Source: an uncultured Flavobacteriaceae bacterium
GTDB taxonomy: Bacteria > Bacteroidota > Bacteroidia > Flavobacteriales > Flavobacteriaceae
Assembly (NCBI GenBank): GCA_947495135.1
Contig: CANLXN010000004.1
Coordinates: 342,952 to 406,951 of the forward strand
Length of the DNA stretch: 64,000 nt
Reading direction: 5' to 3'
Shown: positions 36,879-46,558 of the stretch, one piece after another
Layout: every line of letters begins with the position of its first letter
Numbering within the stretch: position 1 is the first letter of the stretch
Translations under genes and position numbers: made by a program
Notes under the pieces: generated by a model
Seen by the model: the letters and a program-made list of their open reading frames with translations, nothing else
Told to the model about the DNA's origin: nothing
Databases searched by the model: none

Positions 36879-37277
36879 ATGCTTAAGGAATTCAAGAATT
36901 TTATCCTAACCGGAAATGTCATTGACTTCGCGGTTGCAGTAATGTTAGCAGGTGCCATGGGCCTAGTGGTAAATGGATTTGTGTCTGACGTAATGATGCC
37001 AATCATTGGACATTTCGCTGGCGGTATGGACTTCGCAGCAATGAAAGTTGTACTCACAGAAGCTTCTGTAGGAGCCGATGGAGCAGAAATTCCAGAGAAT
37101 GCTATTATGTATGGTAAGTGGATTAATTCCATTATCAATTTAATTATTGTTGGGTTTGTTTTATTTATCATTGTGAAAGCTTATAATAAGACAAAAACGC
37201 CACCACCTCCAGCTGCACCAGCAGGACCGAGTGATAATGATCTCCTGAAAGAAATTAGAGACGCACTTAAGAAATAA
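36879..37277 (+). CDS. mscL: Large-conductance mechanosensitive channel
   Basis: A 132-residue inner membrane channel that opens under high membrane tension and releases solutes on osmotic downshock. The N-terminal helix and first membrane helix read LKEFKNFILTGNVIDFAVAV, typical of MscL; the second helix is INSIINLIIVGFVLFIIVKAY; the cytoplasmic end has a proline run (TKTPPPPAAPAG) and the C-terminal helix bundle NDLLKEIRDALKK. Length matches the family. It has its own promoter and a terminator. Confidence 0.95.
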   Translation: MLKEFKNFILTGNVIDFAVAVMLAGAMGLVVNGFVSDVMMPIIGHFAGGMDFAAMKVVLTEASVGADGAEIPENAIMYGKWINSIINLIIVGFVLFIIVKAYNKTKTPPPPAAPAGPSDNDLLKEIRDALKK

Positions 37278-37390
37278 TTGTTTCTATAATCTTAATCTCA
37301 GTTCTGAGTGTACTTGTAAAAAATCATAACAGAACCGAGAAATCCTCACAAGATGGGGTAATTAGACCGCTACACTACAAATTTTAACTA

Positions 37391-37425
37391 AACCATCCTG
37401 TTTTCGACAGGATGGTTCTTTTTTT
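37391..37425 (+). terminator. Intrinsic terminator before asd
   Basis: AACCATCCTG pairs perfectly with CAGGATGGTT over a 7-nt loop and ends in a run of seven Ts after one C. It lies 114 nt after mscL and 61 nt before the chosen asd start. Confidence 0.85.
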
Positions 37426-37485
37426 CGTTGTAAATTTATAAGCTCAAACCATAATCTTCTACATTTGATGGAAAACCAGCGCCAA

Positions 37486-38475
37486 ATGAAAATAGCCGTA
37501 ATAGGAGCCACCGGAATGGTAGGTACCGTAATGTTAAAATTACTAGAGGAACGTAATTTCCCTATTAAAGAATTACTTCCAGTTGCTTCACCTCGATCTG
37601 TGGGTAGAGAACTATTATTTAAAGGCAATCTTCACAAAATTGTTTCTATGCAAGATGCGATAGATGCACGTCCAGAAATTGCCATCTTTTCAGCGGGTGG
37701 TCAAACTTCTTTGGAATGGGCTCCAAAATTTGCCGAAGTAGGTACCACAGTTATTGACAATTCTTCTGCTTGGCGAATGGATTCAACAAAAAAGCTGGTG
37801 GTCCCAGAGATTAATGCACATGAACTCACTGCGGCAGACAAAATAATTGCCAACCCCAATTGTTCAACTATTCAAATGGTGATGGCGTTGGCTCCTCTTC
37901 ATAAAAAATACCAAATGAAGCGAGTAGTAGTGTCAACATATCAAAGTGTTTCTGGAACTGGTGTAAAAGCTGTTCAACAAATGGAAAATGAAATGCTTGG
38001 GAAACGGGGAGAAATGGCCTATCCATATCCAATACATCAAAATGCGATTCCCCATTGTGATGTATTCGAAGAGAATGGTTACACCAAAGAGGAAATGAAG
38101 CTCGCTAGAGAACCACAGAAAATTCTAGACGACAGAACATTTTCTGTTTCTGCTACTGCTGTTCGAATTCCAACTGCGGGCGGTCACAGCGAATCGGTAA
38201 ATGTAGAGTTTATGAGAGACTTCGAATTAGGTGAAGTTCGTAAATTACTGCATGAAACTACAGGCATTACCCTTCAAGATAATCCAGACACCAATACCTA
38301 CCCTATGCCTGTTTATGCAAATGGAAAGGATGATGTATTTGTGGGAAGACTTCGAAGGGATGAAACACAACCAAATACTTTAAATATGTGGATTGTTAGT
38401 GACAACCTAAGAAAAGGGGCTGCTACCAACGCCATTCAAATTGCTGAATACCTAAAAGTAAATCAGTTGATCTAA
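37486..38475 (+). CDS. asd: Aspartate-semialdehyde dehydrogenase
   Basis: A 329-residue NADPH enzyme that reduces aspartyl phosphate to aspartate semialdehyde for lysine, threonine, methionine and diaminopimelate. GATGMVGTVML is the NADP loop; the catalytic Cys is in NPNCSTIQM; RIPTAGGHSESVNVEF carries the catalytic His. Three starts are possible: TTG 37465, ATG 37468 and ATG 37486. TACATTTG at 37460-37467 is a full -7 match ending just before 37468, so the message probably begins past that ATG; 37486 (MKIAVIGATG) also matches the family N-terminus. Confidence 0.92.
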   Translation: MKIAVIGATGMVGTVMLKLLEERNFPIKELLPVASPRSVGRELLFKGNLHKIVSMQDAIDARPEIAIFSAGGQTSLEWAPKFAEVGTTVIDNSSAWRMDSTKKLVVPEINAHELTAADKIIANPNCSTIQMVMALAPLHKKYQMKRVVVSTYQSVSGTGVKAVQQMENEMLGKRGEMAYPYPIHQNAIPHCDVFEENGYTKEEMKLAREPQKILDDRTFSVSATAVRIPTAGGHSESVNVEFMRDFELGEVRKLLHETTGITLQDNPDTNTYPMPVYANGKDDVFVGRLRRDETQPNTLNMWIVSDNLRKGAATNAIQIAEYLKVNQLI

Positions 38476-38541
38476 CCATTTTTGTAAGTATTGTGAAGAT
38501 AGGGCGTCTAAATGGCCATTAACCTTTCAAAAACAATATTT

Positions 38542-38940
38542 ATGAAAATCGCTCAGATAATTTTACGAATCGGACTAGGAATTATGCTTTTAGCCTTTGG
38601 CTTAAACAAGTTCTTTTGGTTTATGCCAGACTTTGACTTCACAGGTTACCCAGAAGCTGAGTATTTATTTAAAGCTTTGAGGTTTTCTGGAGCGGAAGCT
38701 ACGGGTAAAGGATACATCATGGGGCTTGTAGGGCTATCTGAGGCCATAATTGGTGTTTTATTAATACTAAAAAAATGGGTGCCTTTTGCTCTTGTGATGC
38801 TCGTTCCAATATCGATAAACATCGTTCTATTCCACGTTTTTGTTAATCTACCCAACATTGGCCCAGCCATTTTCGTAGCAGCGGCAAATGGATTCCTCAT
38901 GTATAAACACTGGGATAACTACCGTCCGCTTTTCTCATAA
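38542..38940 (+). CDS. DoxX-like membrane protein (paralogue of the gene at 43783)
   Basis: A 132-residue protein with four membrane helices. The start at 38542 (MKIAQIILRIGLGIMLLAFG) is preferred over 38512 because it aligns with its paralogue. Shared blocks with the 43783 product are GLNKF, KKWVPFA, PISIN and LFH, and the end YRPLF. The two copies bracket the di-haem/UnbV cluster. Function of the family is unclear; a role in quinone or electron transfer is only a suggestion from context. Confidence 0.75.
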   Translation: MKIAQIILRIGLGIMLLAFGLNKFFWFMPDFDFTGYPEAEYLFKALRFSGAEATGKGYIMGLVGLSEAIIGVLLILKKWVPFALVMLVPISINIVLFHVFVNLPNIGPAIFVAAANGFLMYKHWDNYRPLFS

Positions 38941-38981
38941 AAGTCTCATTCAATCTGCTTTTAACAAGCATCTTTATTAGG

Positions 38982-39013
38982 TTTGAAGGAGGGCAAAAGA
39001 TTTCTTACCTTTA
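38982..39013 (+). promoter_or_regulatory. Bacteroidota-type promoter of the first di-haem gene
   Basis: TTTG (38982-38985), a 20-nt spacer, then TACCTTTA (39006-39013), a one-base variant of TAnnTTTG; the ATG follows 21 nt later. Confidence 0.55.
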
Positions 39014-39034
39014 AAGCCCTCAAATAAAGATGCT

Positions 39035-40423
39035 ATGAAAAGAAAAATCCTAAGAATGGCTTGCCTGCTTGCCACGATGCTGATTGTGTTTTCCTGTAAT
39101 AAAGATGATGGAGGAGATGACTACGTTGCACTTGAGATAACGACGCAGCCAGATTCTGTTGAAGTGTTGCAAACCGAGACCGTAGATATAGCAATTTTTA
39201 GCAATGATGCGAATGTTCCTGTGGACGGTACTTTGACAATTGGAAGCTCCTCAAATGCGAGTGTAGAAATTATTAACAACGGGACTCCAAACAATCGAGT
39301 GGATGATGCCATAAGATATACTCCCAATGGAACTTTTATGGGAAGTGATACTTTTCAGTACACCATTTGCGATGGAAACAGCGAGAACTGTAAGACCGAA
39401 ACAGTTACCATCAATGTAGTTCCTGTTTCTCCAGTAAACTTTGACTTGGCCGCAATGCCCTACGCAACGCTCACCGAATATAACTTCTTCGATGGAGACC
39501 TAAAGGACCAAAGTCCTGTATACGGGGTATTACCTTACCAGCCAATTAGCGCTCTACATACCGATTATGCTAAAAAGAAACGATTTGTTTGGATGCCAGA
39601 TGACGTTAAAGCCAGCTATGTGAGTGATGATCGCTCTCTAAATTTCCCAACTGGAAGTATTTTGATCAAAAATTTTTACTATAATAATGTCCAGCCTGGA
39701 AATACAACACGTGTCTTGGAAACAAGATTGATGATCAAAAAAGAAGACGGATGGATCTTTGCAGAATACATCTGGAATGAAGGTCAAACAGAAGCGACAC
39801 TTGACACTGCCGGAGATGGAGGATTTGTTCAAATAGAATGGCTTCAAAACGGTACTCCAACAGCTACTAACTATAGGTTTCCTGCGACCGCAGAGTGTTT
39901 TACCTGTCATAAATCTGATTTTGAAAAAGTTCCATTGGGTGTTAAACCTCAAAGTATAAATTCTAATTATGATTTTTCCGATGGGAATACTAATCAGTTA
40001 CAAAAATGGATTGACCAAGGTTATTTAGAAAATAATGTTCCGAGCTCCATTACCACCGTAGTAGATTGGCAGGACATTTCACAATCCTTAGAATTAAGAG
40101 TGCGATCTTACTTCGATATTAACTGTGGAAGTTGCCATACAGATGGCGGACATGCAAGTTATAGATCTGGAAGACTGGCCTTTAAAGACACAGATATAGC
40201 TCAAAACTTAGGAATATGTGTAGATCCAGATACCCCAATAGTGGGTTATGAAACTGCCAAAGTAATTACCCCTGGAGACGCAGACAACTCTATCTTATTT
40301 TTCCGAATGTCGTCCAATGAAGAACAATTTAGAATGCCGCTATTAGGAAGAACAATAGAACATAACGAAAGCCTTGCAATGATTGAAGAGTGGATTAATT
40401 CACTTACTGAAACTTGTGACTAA
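39035..40423 (+). CDS. Di-haem c-type cytochrome lipoprotein with cadherin-like N-domain (SO_2930-like)
   Basis: A 462-residue lipoprotein: lipobox VFSC, Cys-21. Residues about 30-130 form an Ig/cadherin-like repeat (NGTFMGSDTFQYTICDGNS). The rest resembles the SO_2930-like di-haem family: YAKKKRFVWMP, FPTGSILIKNFYY, then two haem c sites CFTCH (288-292) and CGSCH (364-368), and FRMPLLGR as a probable Met-ligand region. Haem should be attached in the periplasm, with the protein anchored to a membrane. The electron partner is unknown. The next gene is a paralogue in tandem. Confidence 0.82.
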   Translation: MKRKILRMACLLATMLIVFSCNKDDGGDDYVALEITTQPDSVEVLQTETVDIAIFSNDANVPVDGTLTIGSSSNASVEIINNGTPNNRVDDAIRYTPNGTFMGSDTFQYTICDGNSENCKTETVTINVVPVSPVNFDLAAMPYATLTEYNFFDGDLKDQSPVYGVLPYQPISALHTDYAKKKRFVWMPDDVKASYVSDDRSLNFPTGSILIKNFYYNNVQPGNTTRVLETRLMIKKEDGWIFAEYIWNEGQTEATLDTAGDGGFVQIEWLQNGTPTATNYRFPATAECFTCHKSDFEKVPLGVKPQSINSNYDFSDGNTNQLQKWIDQGYLENNVPSSITTVVDWQDISQSLELRVRSYFDINCGSCHTDGGHASYRSGRLAFKDTDIAQNLGICVDPDTPIVGYETAKVITPGDADNSILFFRMSSNEEQFRMPLLGRTIEHNESLAMIEEWINSLTETCD

Positions 40424-40575
40424 TGAAATCTTAGGCATGAATACGTTCCTTTTATTGCACTGCGTAGACCAGTTAAAATTTCTGGTCTGGAGAACACAAA
40501 ATTAACGATATAGAGATTGACTGTCTAGCTAATAAACAGTATTTTACAGGCATAGAATAAATCATAACTTTTTAG

Positions 40576-40605
40576 AGATCAATTGGATAGACAACTGATC
40601 TTTTT
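40576..40605 (+). terminator. Probable terminator between the paralogous di-haem genes
   Basis: AGATCA-TTG pairs with CAA-TGATCT (one mismatch) over a 6-nt loop, followed by Ts. A second stem, AGACCAG/CTGGTCT at 40466-40488, lies closer to the first gene but has no T run. Confidence 0.5.
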
Positions 40606-40667
40606 GGTGTAACAAGAAGCATCGGTTTTATAAATCGCAAACACCTAAACCCTTTGTTTAAATAAAA

Positions 40668-42047
40668 ATGAATAAAGTTTATCGGCTTTTCTTGATCATG
40701 TTTACTCTTTTTATGGGTATTTCCTCCTGTAAAGATGACGATACTCCTTACACCGCACTTGAGATTGAAACCTCTCCAGACTTGGGTGAAGTACTACAAC
40801 TAGAAAGTCTGGTTATTTCGATATTCAGTAATGATTCTAACATTCCTGCAAATGGGATTCTCACTTTGGAAAATCCAACAACGGGTTCCATTGAACTTAT
40901 AGAAAATTCGCCAAACACCGTTGCAGACAATCAAGTTGAGTATACTTCCTTAACTGAGTTTACTGGAATAGACTCTTTTAGCTACACTATTTGCGATGAA
41001 AGCGGCTCCAATTGTAAAACCGAAACTGCAACCATTACAGTACGTCCTTTTTCTCCTGTGAATGGTGATTTAACACAAATCCCGTATGCGAAACTTTCAG
41101 AATACAACTTTTTTCAAGGAAATATAGCAAATTTAGACCCCGTTAATGGAGTAGTGCCTTACGAGCCCATTAGTTCACTGTTCTCAGACTATGCGCATAA
41201 AAAACGTTTTGTTTGGATGCCGTTTGGTTCTAAAGCTAGCTATCTAGCCGATGGAGAAGTCCTTAATTTTCCTGTAGGGACAATTCTAATTAAATCATTC
41301 TATTACGAAAATGTAAAACCGAATAACGAAACTCAAATTATTGAAACTCGCTTAATGATTAAGAGGGCTAACGATTGGACCTTCGCCGAATATCTTTGGA
41401 ATGAAGATCAAACCGATGCCTTTCTAGATACTATAGGTGATGGAGCTTTTAAATTAATTGAATGGGAAGAAAACGGAATTGAACGAAGCCTCAACTATAG
41501 AATACCATCAACCAGCGAATGTTTTACCTGCCATAAGTCAAATGCGAACAACAAGCCAATTGGTCTAAAGCCACAAAATCTGAATACGAACTATAATTAT
41601 GTAGACGGAACTGAAAATCAATTACAAAAATGGATTGAACTAGGCTATCTAGAAAATAACCTTCCGCAAAGTATAGAAACCGTAGTAGACTATAACGATA
41701 GCAGCCAATCTCTAGACCTGCGAATAAGATCCTATTTTGATATCAATTGTGCCAGCTGCCATAGCGACGAAGGACATTGTAATTATAGAAGTATGCGTTT
41801 TTCATTCGATGAAAACGCACCATTAGCAAGCAGAGGTGTCTGTATTACTCCCGACACTTTTCTTCCAGGTTTAGTTGACGCTAAGATTATAAAACCTGGA
41901 GACCCAGAAAATTCAGTTATTTATTTCAGACTGAACAATATTGAAGAACAATACCGTATGCCACTTCTAGGACGCAGACTCATTCATGATGAAGGGGTTG
42001 CACTTGTAGAAGAATGGATCAACTCTTTAACAAACATATGCGATTAA
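40668..42047 (+). CDS. Second di-haem c-type cytochrome lipoprotein (paralogue)
   Basis: A 459-residue lipoprotein with the same order of parts as the gene before it: lipobox ISSC (Cys-21), cadherin-like domain ending FSYTICDESGSNCKTE, YAHKKRFVWMP, FPVGTILIKSFYY, haem sites CFTCH and CASCH, and YRMPLLGRR near the end. The two proteins are alike over their whole length, so this is a tandem duplication followed by clear divergence. A weak terminator separates them, while the downstream UnbV gene begins 23 nt after this stop and is probably co-transcribed. Confidence 0.82.
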   Translation: MNKVYRLFLIMFTLFMGISSCKDDDTPYTALEIETSPDLGEVLQLESLVISIFSNDSNIPANGILTLENPTTGSIELIENSPNTVADNQVEYTSLTEFTGIDSFSYTICDESGSNCKTETATITVRPFSPVNGDLTQIPYAKLSEYNFFQGNIANLDPVNGVVPYEPISSLFSDYAHKKRFVWMPFGSKASYLADGEVLNFPVGTILIKSFYYENVKPNNETQIIETRLMIKRANDWTFAEYLWNEDQTDAFLDTIGDGAFKLIEWEENGIERSLNYRIPSTSECFTCHKSNANNKPIGLKPQNLNTNYNYVDGTENQLQKWIELGYLENNLPQSIETVVDYNDSSQSLDLRIRSYFDINCASCHSDEGHCNYRSMRFSFDENAPLASRGVCITPDTFLPGLVDAKIIKPGDPENSVIYFRLNNIEEQYRMPLLGRRLIHDEGVALVEEWINSLTNICD

Positions 42048-42070
42048 AAAATACTCTAAACAAATTAACT

Positions 42071-43675
42071 ATGAAAAAATCACTCTTACTCACTCTCATT
42101 TGTTGTGCTTCCTTTAATTGGATGATGGCACAAGTATCGTTTACCTCGATCAACAATCCAACAGCAGGATCGGACAGGGCTGTTGTTGATATGAATGGAG
42201 ATTTCCTAGACGACATTGTGTCTGTTACAGCAGTAAAAGTTCAAATCTTTTACCAACAAGCCGATGGCTCCTTTATACAAACCGATATTGATACAACTCC
42301 AGCAGACTACAATCCATCATGGAGCTTCGCAGCTGCAGATTACGACAGAAATGGATATACAGATCTTCTTTATGGCGGTGGATCGGGAGTAACTTTTATG
42401 CGTGCAAATAACGACGGAACAGGCTTTACCGAAGTTTCTGGAAGCGAATACGTATTCTCTCAACGTTCCAACTTTGTGGACATTAATAACGATGGTCATC
42501 TAGATGCCTTCGTTTGTCACGATGTAGAACCAAATGTTTACTATTTAAACGATGGTAACGGAAATTTAATTTTTAATCAAGGAGGCCTTGGAGATTATCC
42601 TAGCGGAGGAAATTATGGATCGGTTTGGATCGATTACGATAACGATCGAGATGTGGACCTTTTCATTGCAAAATGTGGAGGAGAACCAGAACGCAGGGAC
42701 AACGAAATGCACGCTAATAACGGTGATGGCACGTTCTCTGAAATAGGTGCAATTTTAGGCTTAGAAGATGATATGCAAACTTGGTCTTCGGCCTGGGCAG
42801 ACTATGATAACGACGGAGACATGGATGCATGGATTGGCGCAAGTACCACAGGAGATGGCTTTCACAGATTAATGAGAAACAACGGTGATGGTACCTTTAC
42901 CGATGTCATCTCAGGTTCAGGCCTAGAGACTTTCAATACAACAGGAATTGAAAATGCTACCTACGATTTTAATAATGATGGGAATGCTGATGTAGCATCT
43001 AACGGTGCAATTCTTTTAGGGAACGGAGATCTTACTTTTACCATTCTTTACAATGTTCTTCCTGGAAATAATGGCGCATTTGGAGATTTGAACAACGATG
43101 GCTTTATCGATGCATTTTCTACTGGAAGTCGCTATATAAATGATACCAACAGTAATAACTGGTTGAAAATTAATACTATTGGAACAGAGAGCAACATTAA
43201 TGGTCTTGGAGCTCGCGTTGAAATTGTAACACCTTCAGGAACTCAAATTAGAGATGTTCGCAGTGGAGAAGGCTTTCGTTATATGAGTAGCTTAAACACG
43301 CATTTTGGACTAGGAACCGATACCGAAGTGAACTCCGTAACCATTTATTGGACTTCTGGAATTATCGATGTTATTGAAGACGTAAATATCAATGAGACTC
43401 TCACGGTAATTGAAGGACAAGTCTTAGGATTAGAAAACAACCTAGTTGAGAACCTAATTGCATACCCAAATCCAACTACTGATGTGTTGAACCTAAGTAA
43501 TATTCACGAGCTTGAAAACCCTATTTACACTATCTTTGACGCTACGGGTAGACGCGTTGCGAACGCCAAACTTACCTCCAACACTATCGATGTTTCTTAT
43601 TTAGCACAAGGAAATTATACCTTACGCGTATTTGACAATAACGTCCGAAAAGTACAGCGTTTCATTAAAAAGTAA
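42071..43675 (+). CDS. FG-GAP/VCBS repeat protein with UnbV domain and type-A T9SS signal
   Basis: A 534-residue secreted protein. The start at 42071 gives a proper signal peptide (MKKSLLLTLICCASFNWMMA); the longer reading from 42014 overlaps the upstream gene. Residues 20-380 hold FG-GAP/VCBS repeats with calcium-type loops (DYDRNGYTDLLYGG, DYDNDGDMDAWIGA, DLNNDGFIDAF). About 385-455 is an ASPIC/UnbV domain (GLGARVEIVTPSG, STGIIDVIEDV-type ending). The last 70 residues (YPNPTTDVLNLSN to the end) are a type-A T9SS sorting signal. Predicted fold is a beta-propeller at the cell surface. UnbV proteins often sit next to di-haem proteins. Confidence 0.85.
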   Translation: MKKSLLLTLICCASFNWMMAQVSFTSINNPTAGSDRAVVDMNGDFLDDIVSVTAVKVQIFYQQADGSFIQTDIDTTPADYNPSWSFAAADYDRNGYTDLLYGGGSGVTFMRANNDGTGFTEVSGSEYVFSQRSNFVDINNDGHLDAFVCHDVEPNVYYLNDGNGNLIFNQGGLGDYPSGGNYGSVWIDYDNDRDVDLFIAKCGGEPERRDNEMHANNGDGTFSEIGAILGLEDDMQTWSSAWADYDNDGDMDAWIGASTTGDGFHRLMRNNGDGTFTDVISGSGLETFNTTGIENATYDFNNDGNADVASNGAILLGNGDLTFTILYNVLPGNNGAFGDLNNDGFIDAFSTGSRYINDTNSNNWLKINTIGTESNINGLGARVEIVTPSGTQIRDVRSGEGFRYMSSLNTHFGLGTDTEVNSVTIYWTSGIIDVIEDVNINETLTVIEGQVLGLENNLVENLIAYPNPTTDVLNLSNIHELENPIYTIFDATGRRVANAKLTSNTIDVSYLAQGNYTLRVFDNNVRKVQRFIKK

Positions 43676-43705
43676 TTTTAATTTCTTCTGAAATATCTAC
43701 TGGTC

Positions 43706-43740
43706 AAAAACACCGTCTTCCTCGAGGAAGACGGTGTTTT
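43706..43740 (+). terminator. Strong terminator after the UnbV gene
   Basis: CACCGTCTTCC and GGAAGACGGTG are perfect complements in a 26-bp palindrome (43711-43736), flanked by As and Ts. It can act on both strands. Confidence 0.9.
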
Positions 43741-43782
43741 TAATTTTTCATTATCTTTAAAGAACACTAAACCATCCAACTT

Positions 43783-44160
43783 ATGAATTCTTCCTTTACC
43801 ACTGTCCTTCGGATTATTTTAGGAATAGGTCTACTTGTTTTTGGACTGAATAAGTTTCTAAATTTCATTCCCTTATTCGAAATGCCCGCGGCCGCGGTTA
43901 ATTTCATTGAATCCTTAAGATCTTCAGGCTATGTCTTTTATGTTATAGCTGTTCTAGAAATTTTAATTGCCCTGTTGCTCATTTTTAAAAAATGGGTTCC
44001 ATTTGCGTTAATCTTGTTAGCACCAATATCCATAAACATTCTACTATTCCATCTGTTTTTAGATGTCTCTGGCATTCTGGTTGCCATTTGTATCGTTGGT
44101 CTCAACGCATTGCTGATATTTAAATATTGGAAGGCCTACCGACCACTTTTTCAGCTTTAA
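43783..44160 (+). CDS. DoxX-like membrane protein (paralogue of the gene at 38542)
   Basis: A 125-residue protein with four membrane helices (RIILGIGLLVFGLNKFLNF; YVIAVLEILIALLLIFKKW; ILLAPISINILLFHLFL; VAICIVGLNALLIFKYW). It shares the GLNKF, KKWVPFA and PISIN blocks and the YRPLF end with the 38542 product. TATCTTTA just upstream (about 43753) resembles a -7 box. It stands alone after a strong terminator. Confidence 0.78.
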   Translation: MNSSFTTVLRIILGIGLLVFGLNKFLNFIPLFEMPAAAVNFIESLRSSGYVFYVIAVLEILIALLLIFKKWVPFALILLAPISINILLFHLFLDVSGILVAICIVGLNALLIFKYWKAYRPLFQL

Positions 44161-44240
44161 TATAGAAAAAAGCTCTAAGAAACCTTTAACGCAGTAGCTG
44201 TTCGGTTTTTAGTACCTTTACCATATTCAAAAGTAAAAAA

Positions 44241-46400
44241 ATGAAAAACTATCTCATTCTTTCATTGGTAGCGCTCGGTATTATGGCCTGCCAAGAAACT
44301 AAACAAGAGCCTATCGCCGTGACTTATCATCCAACTAAAAAAGTAGATACCGTAGACACTTATTTTGGCACAGAAGTAAAAGACCCGTATCGCTGGTTGG
44401 AAGATGACCGAAGTGAAGAAACAGGCAACTGGGTAAAATCTCAAAACGAAGTTACTTTTGAATATTTAGATACCATTCCGTTTAGAGAGGAACTGAAAGA
44501 GCGACTTACCAGTTTATGGAACTACGAAAAAGTAGGCCCGCCCTTCAAGGAAGGAGATTACACCTACTTTTATAAAAACGACGGACTTCAAAACCAATCG
44601 GTAATATATCGCTATAAGACGGGTGAAGATCCAACTACAGCCGTAGTTTTTTTAGATCCAAATACCTTTAAAGAAGATGGTACTGTTTCCTTAGGCGGAT
44701 TAAGTTTCTCAAAAAGTGGAAAGCTAGCTGCCTATCAAATTTCTGAGGGCGGAAGCGACTGGAGAAAAGTACTCGTTATGAATGCTGAAACAAAAGAAAT
44801 TATTGAGGATACCATTAAAGATGTAAAATTTAGCGGAGTATCATGGTTGGGTGAAGAAGGCTTTTACTATTCCAGCTACGACAAGCCAAAAGGAAGCGAG
44901 CTTTCAGCAAAAACAGATCAGCACAAAGTGTACTATCATGCACTAGGGACCAAACAGAGTGAAGATCAACTTATTTACGGTGGTACCCCAGCCGAAAAGC
45001 ATCGATATATTTATGCTGGTCCAACTGAAGACAATAAGTATTTAGTGCTTACAGCTAGCGTTTCTACCTCAGGAAATAAACTATTTATTAAGGACCTCTC
45101 AAAACCGAACGCTCCTTTTGTTCCTATTCTTGACCACACAGATACCGATTCTTACATTGCGGAAAATGAAGGGTCCAAACTGTTTATTGTTACAAATATG
45201 AATGCTCCCAATAAGAAAATGGTCACCGTAGATGCGTCCAATCCAGGACCTGAAAATTGGGTGGATGTCATCCCTGAAACGGAAAACGTATTGAGTCTGG
45301 GAAGCGGCGGAGGTTACTTCTTTGCAAAATATATGGTAGACGCTGTTTCTAAAGTATTTCAATATGACTATGATGGAAAACTCATCCGTGAAATTGAATT
45401 ACCAGGAGTAGGTAGTGCAAATGGTTTCGGAACGAAAAAGGAAGAAACGGAACTGTACTACAGCTTCACAAATTATGTAACACCAAGTAGCATCTACAAA
45501 TACGATATCGAAAAGGGCACTAGCGAACTATTCCGTAAAACAAAAATCGATTTCAATCCAGACCAGTATGAAAGCAATCAAGTGTTTTATACCTCCAAAG
45601 ACGGCACCAAAGTACCTATGATTATAACTCACAAAAAGGGAGTTGAACTAAACGGCAAAAATCCAACCATTCTTTATGGATATGGAGGTTTTAATATTAG
45701 CTTAACTCCATCCTTTAGCATCGCAAACGCTGTTTGGATGGAACAAGGTGGAATCTATGCCGTTCCAAACCTTCGTGGAGGTGGTGAATATGGTAAAGAA
45801 TGGCACGATGCAGGAACACAGATGAATAAACAAAACGTCTTCGATGACTTTATTGCTGCTGCCGAGTATCTTATTGAGAAGAAATACACTTCTAAAGACT
45901 ATCTAGCTATAAGAGGAGGTTCTAATGGTGGTCTACTGGTTGGAGCTACCATGACTCAAAGACCCGATCTTATGAAAGTTGCATTGCCAGCTGTTGGTGT
46001 TTTAGATATGCTGCGTTATCACACTTTTACTGCCGGAGCAGGATGGGCATACGATTACGGTACAGCCGAACAAAGCAAAGAAATGTTCGATTATCTAAAA
46101 GGTTATTCTCCGGTTCATAATGTGAAAGCAGGAACTAGTTATCCCGCGACACTTATAACTACTGGAGATCATGATGACCGAGTAGTACCCGCACATAGTT
46201 TTAAATTTGCTGCCGAATTGCAAGAAAAACAAGCAGGAACTAATCCAGTTCTTATTCGTATAGAAACAGATGCTGGACATGGCGCTGGAACACCTGTGTC
46301 AAAAACGATTGAACAGTATGCAGACATTTACGGTTTTACGCTCTATAATATGGGCTACGAAGTACTACCTGAAAAAGTGAACTCTAAAGTAAAGGATTAG
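44241..46400 (+). CDS. Prolyl oligopeptidase family lipoprotein (S9A)
   Basis: A 719-residue serine peptidase that cuts after proline in short peptides. Lipobox GIMAC, Cys-17. Residues about 30-430 form the seven-bladed propeller that filters substrates ([13 protein letters not shown] at the start). The C-terminal hydrolase has Ser-561 in RGGSNGGLL, Asp in [14 protein letters not shown] and His in DAGHGAGTP. Full length for the family. TACCTTTA about 35 nt upstream could be a -7 box. Lipid anchoring suggests peptide breakdown in the periplasm or at the surface. Confidence 0.93.
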   Translation: MKNYLILSLVALGIMACQETKQEPIAVTYHPTKKVDTVDTYFGTEVKDPYRWLEDDRSEETGNWVKSQNEVTFEYLDTIPFREELKERLTSLWNYEKVGPPFKEGDYTYFYKNDGLQNQSVIYRYKTGEDPTTAVVFLDPNTFKEDGTVSLGGLSFSKSGKLAAYQISEGGSDWRKVLVMNAETKEIIEDTIKDVKFSGVSWLGEEGFYYSSYDKPKGSELSAKTDQHKVYYHALGTKQSEDQLIYGGTPAEKHRYIYAGPTEDNKYLVLTASVSTSGNKLFIKDLSKPNAPFVPILDHTDTDSYIAENEGSKLFIVTNMNAPNKKMVTVDASNPGPENWVDVIPETENVLSLGSGGGYFFAKYMVDAVSKVFQYDYDGKLIREIELPGVGSANGFGTKKEETELYYSFTNYVTPSSIYKYDIEKGTSELFRKTKIDFNPDQYESNQVFYTSKDGTKVPMIITHKKGVELNGKNPTILYGYGGFNISLTPSFSIANAVWMEQGGIYAVPNLRGGGEYGKEWHDAGTQMNKQNVFDDFIAAAEYLIEKKYTSKDYLAIRGGSNGGLLVGATMTQRPDLMKVALPAVGVLDMLRYHTFTAGAGWAYDYGTAEQSKEMFDYLKGYSPVHNVKAGTSYPATLITTGDHDDRVVPAHSFKFAAELQEKQAGTNPVLIRIETDAGHGAGTPVSKTIEQYADIYGFTLYNMGYEVLPEKVNSKVKD

Positions 46401-46558
46401 TGTGAGCTCCGCTCTTCTGATGATTTGAAAATAGTCTTTCAAGATACAATTCGAACTTCGGAAAAAAAGAGGGACTAAGAGACCATTAGTAGACTTTACC
46501 TAAACTTTCAATCCTAGATCACACCTGCTATGGCAGTGGGTTTGAGGAAAACGCACCT

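Noticed and set aside
46401..46558. Riboswitch before the ABC ATPase
   Set aside because: The 158-bp gap contains no recognisable aptamer or terminator pair.
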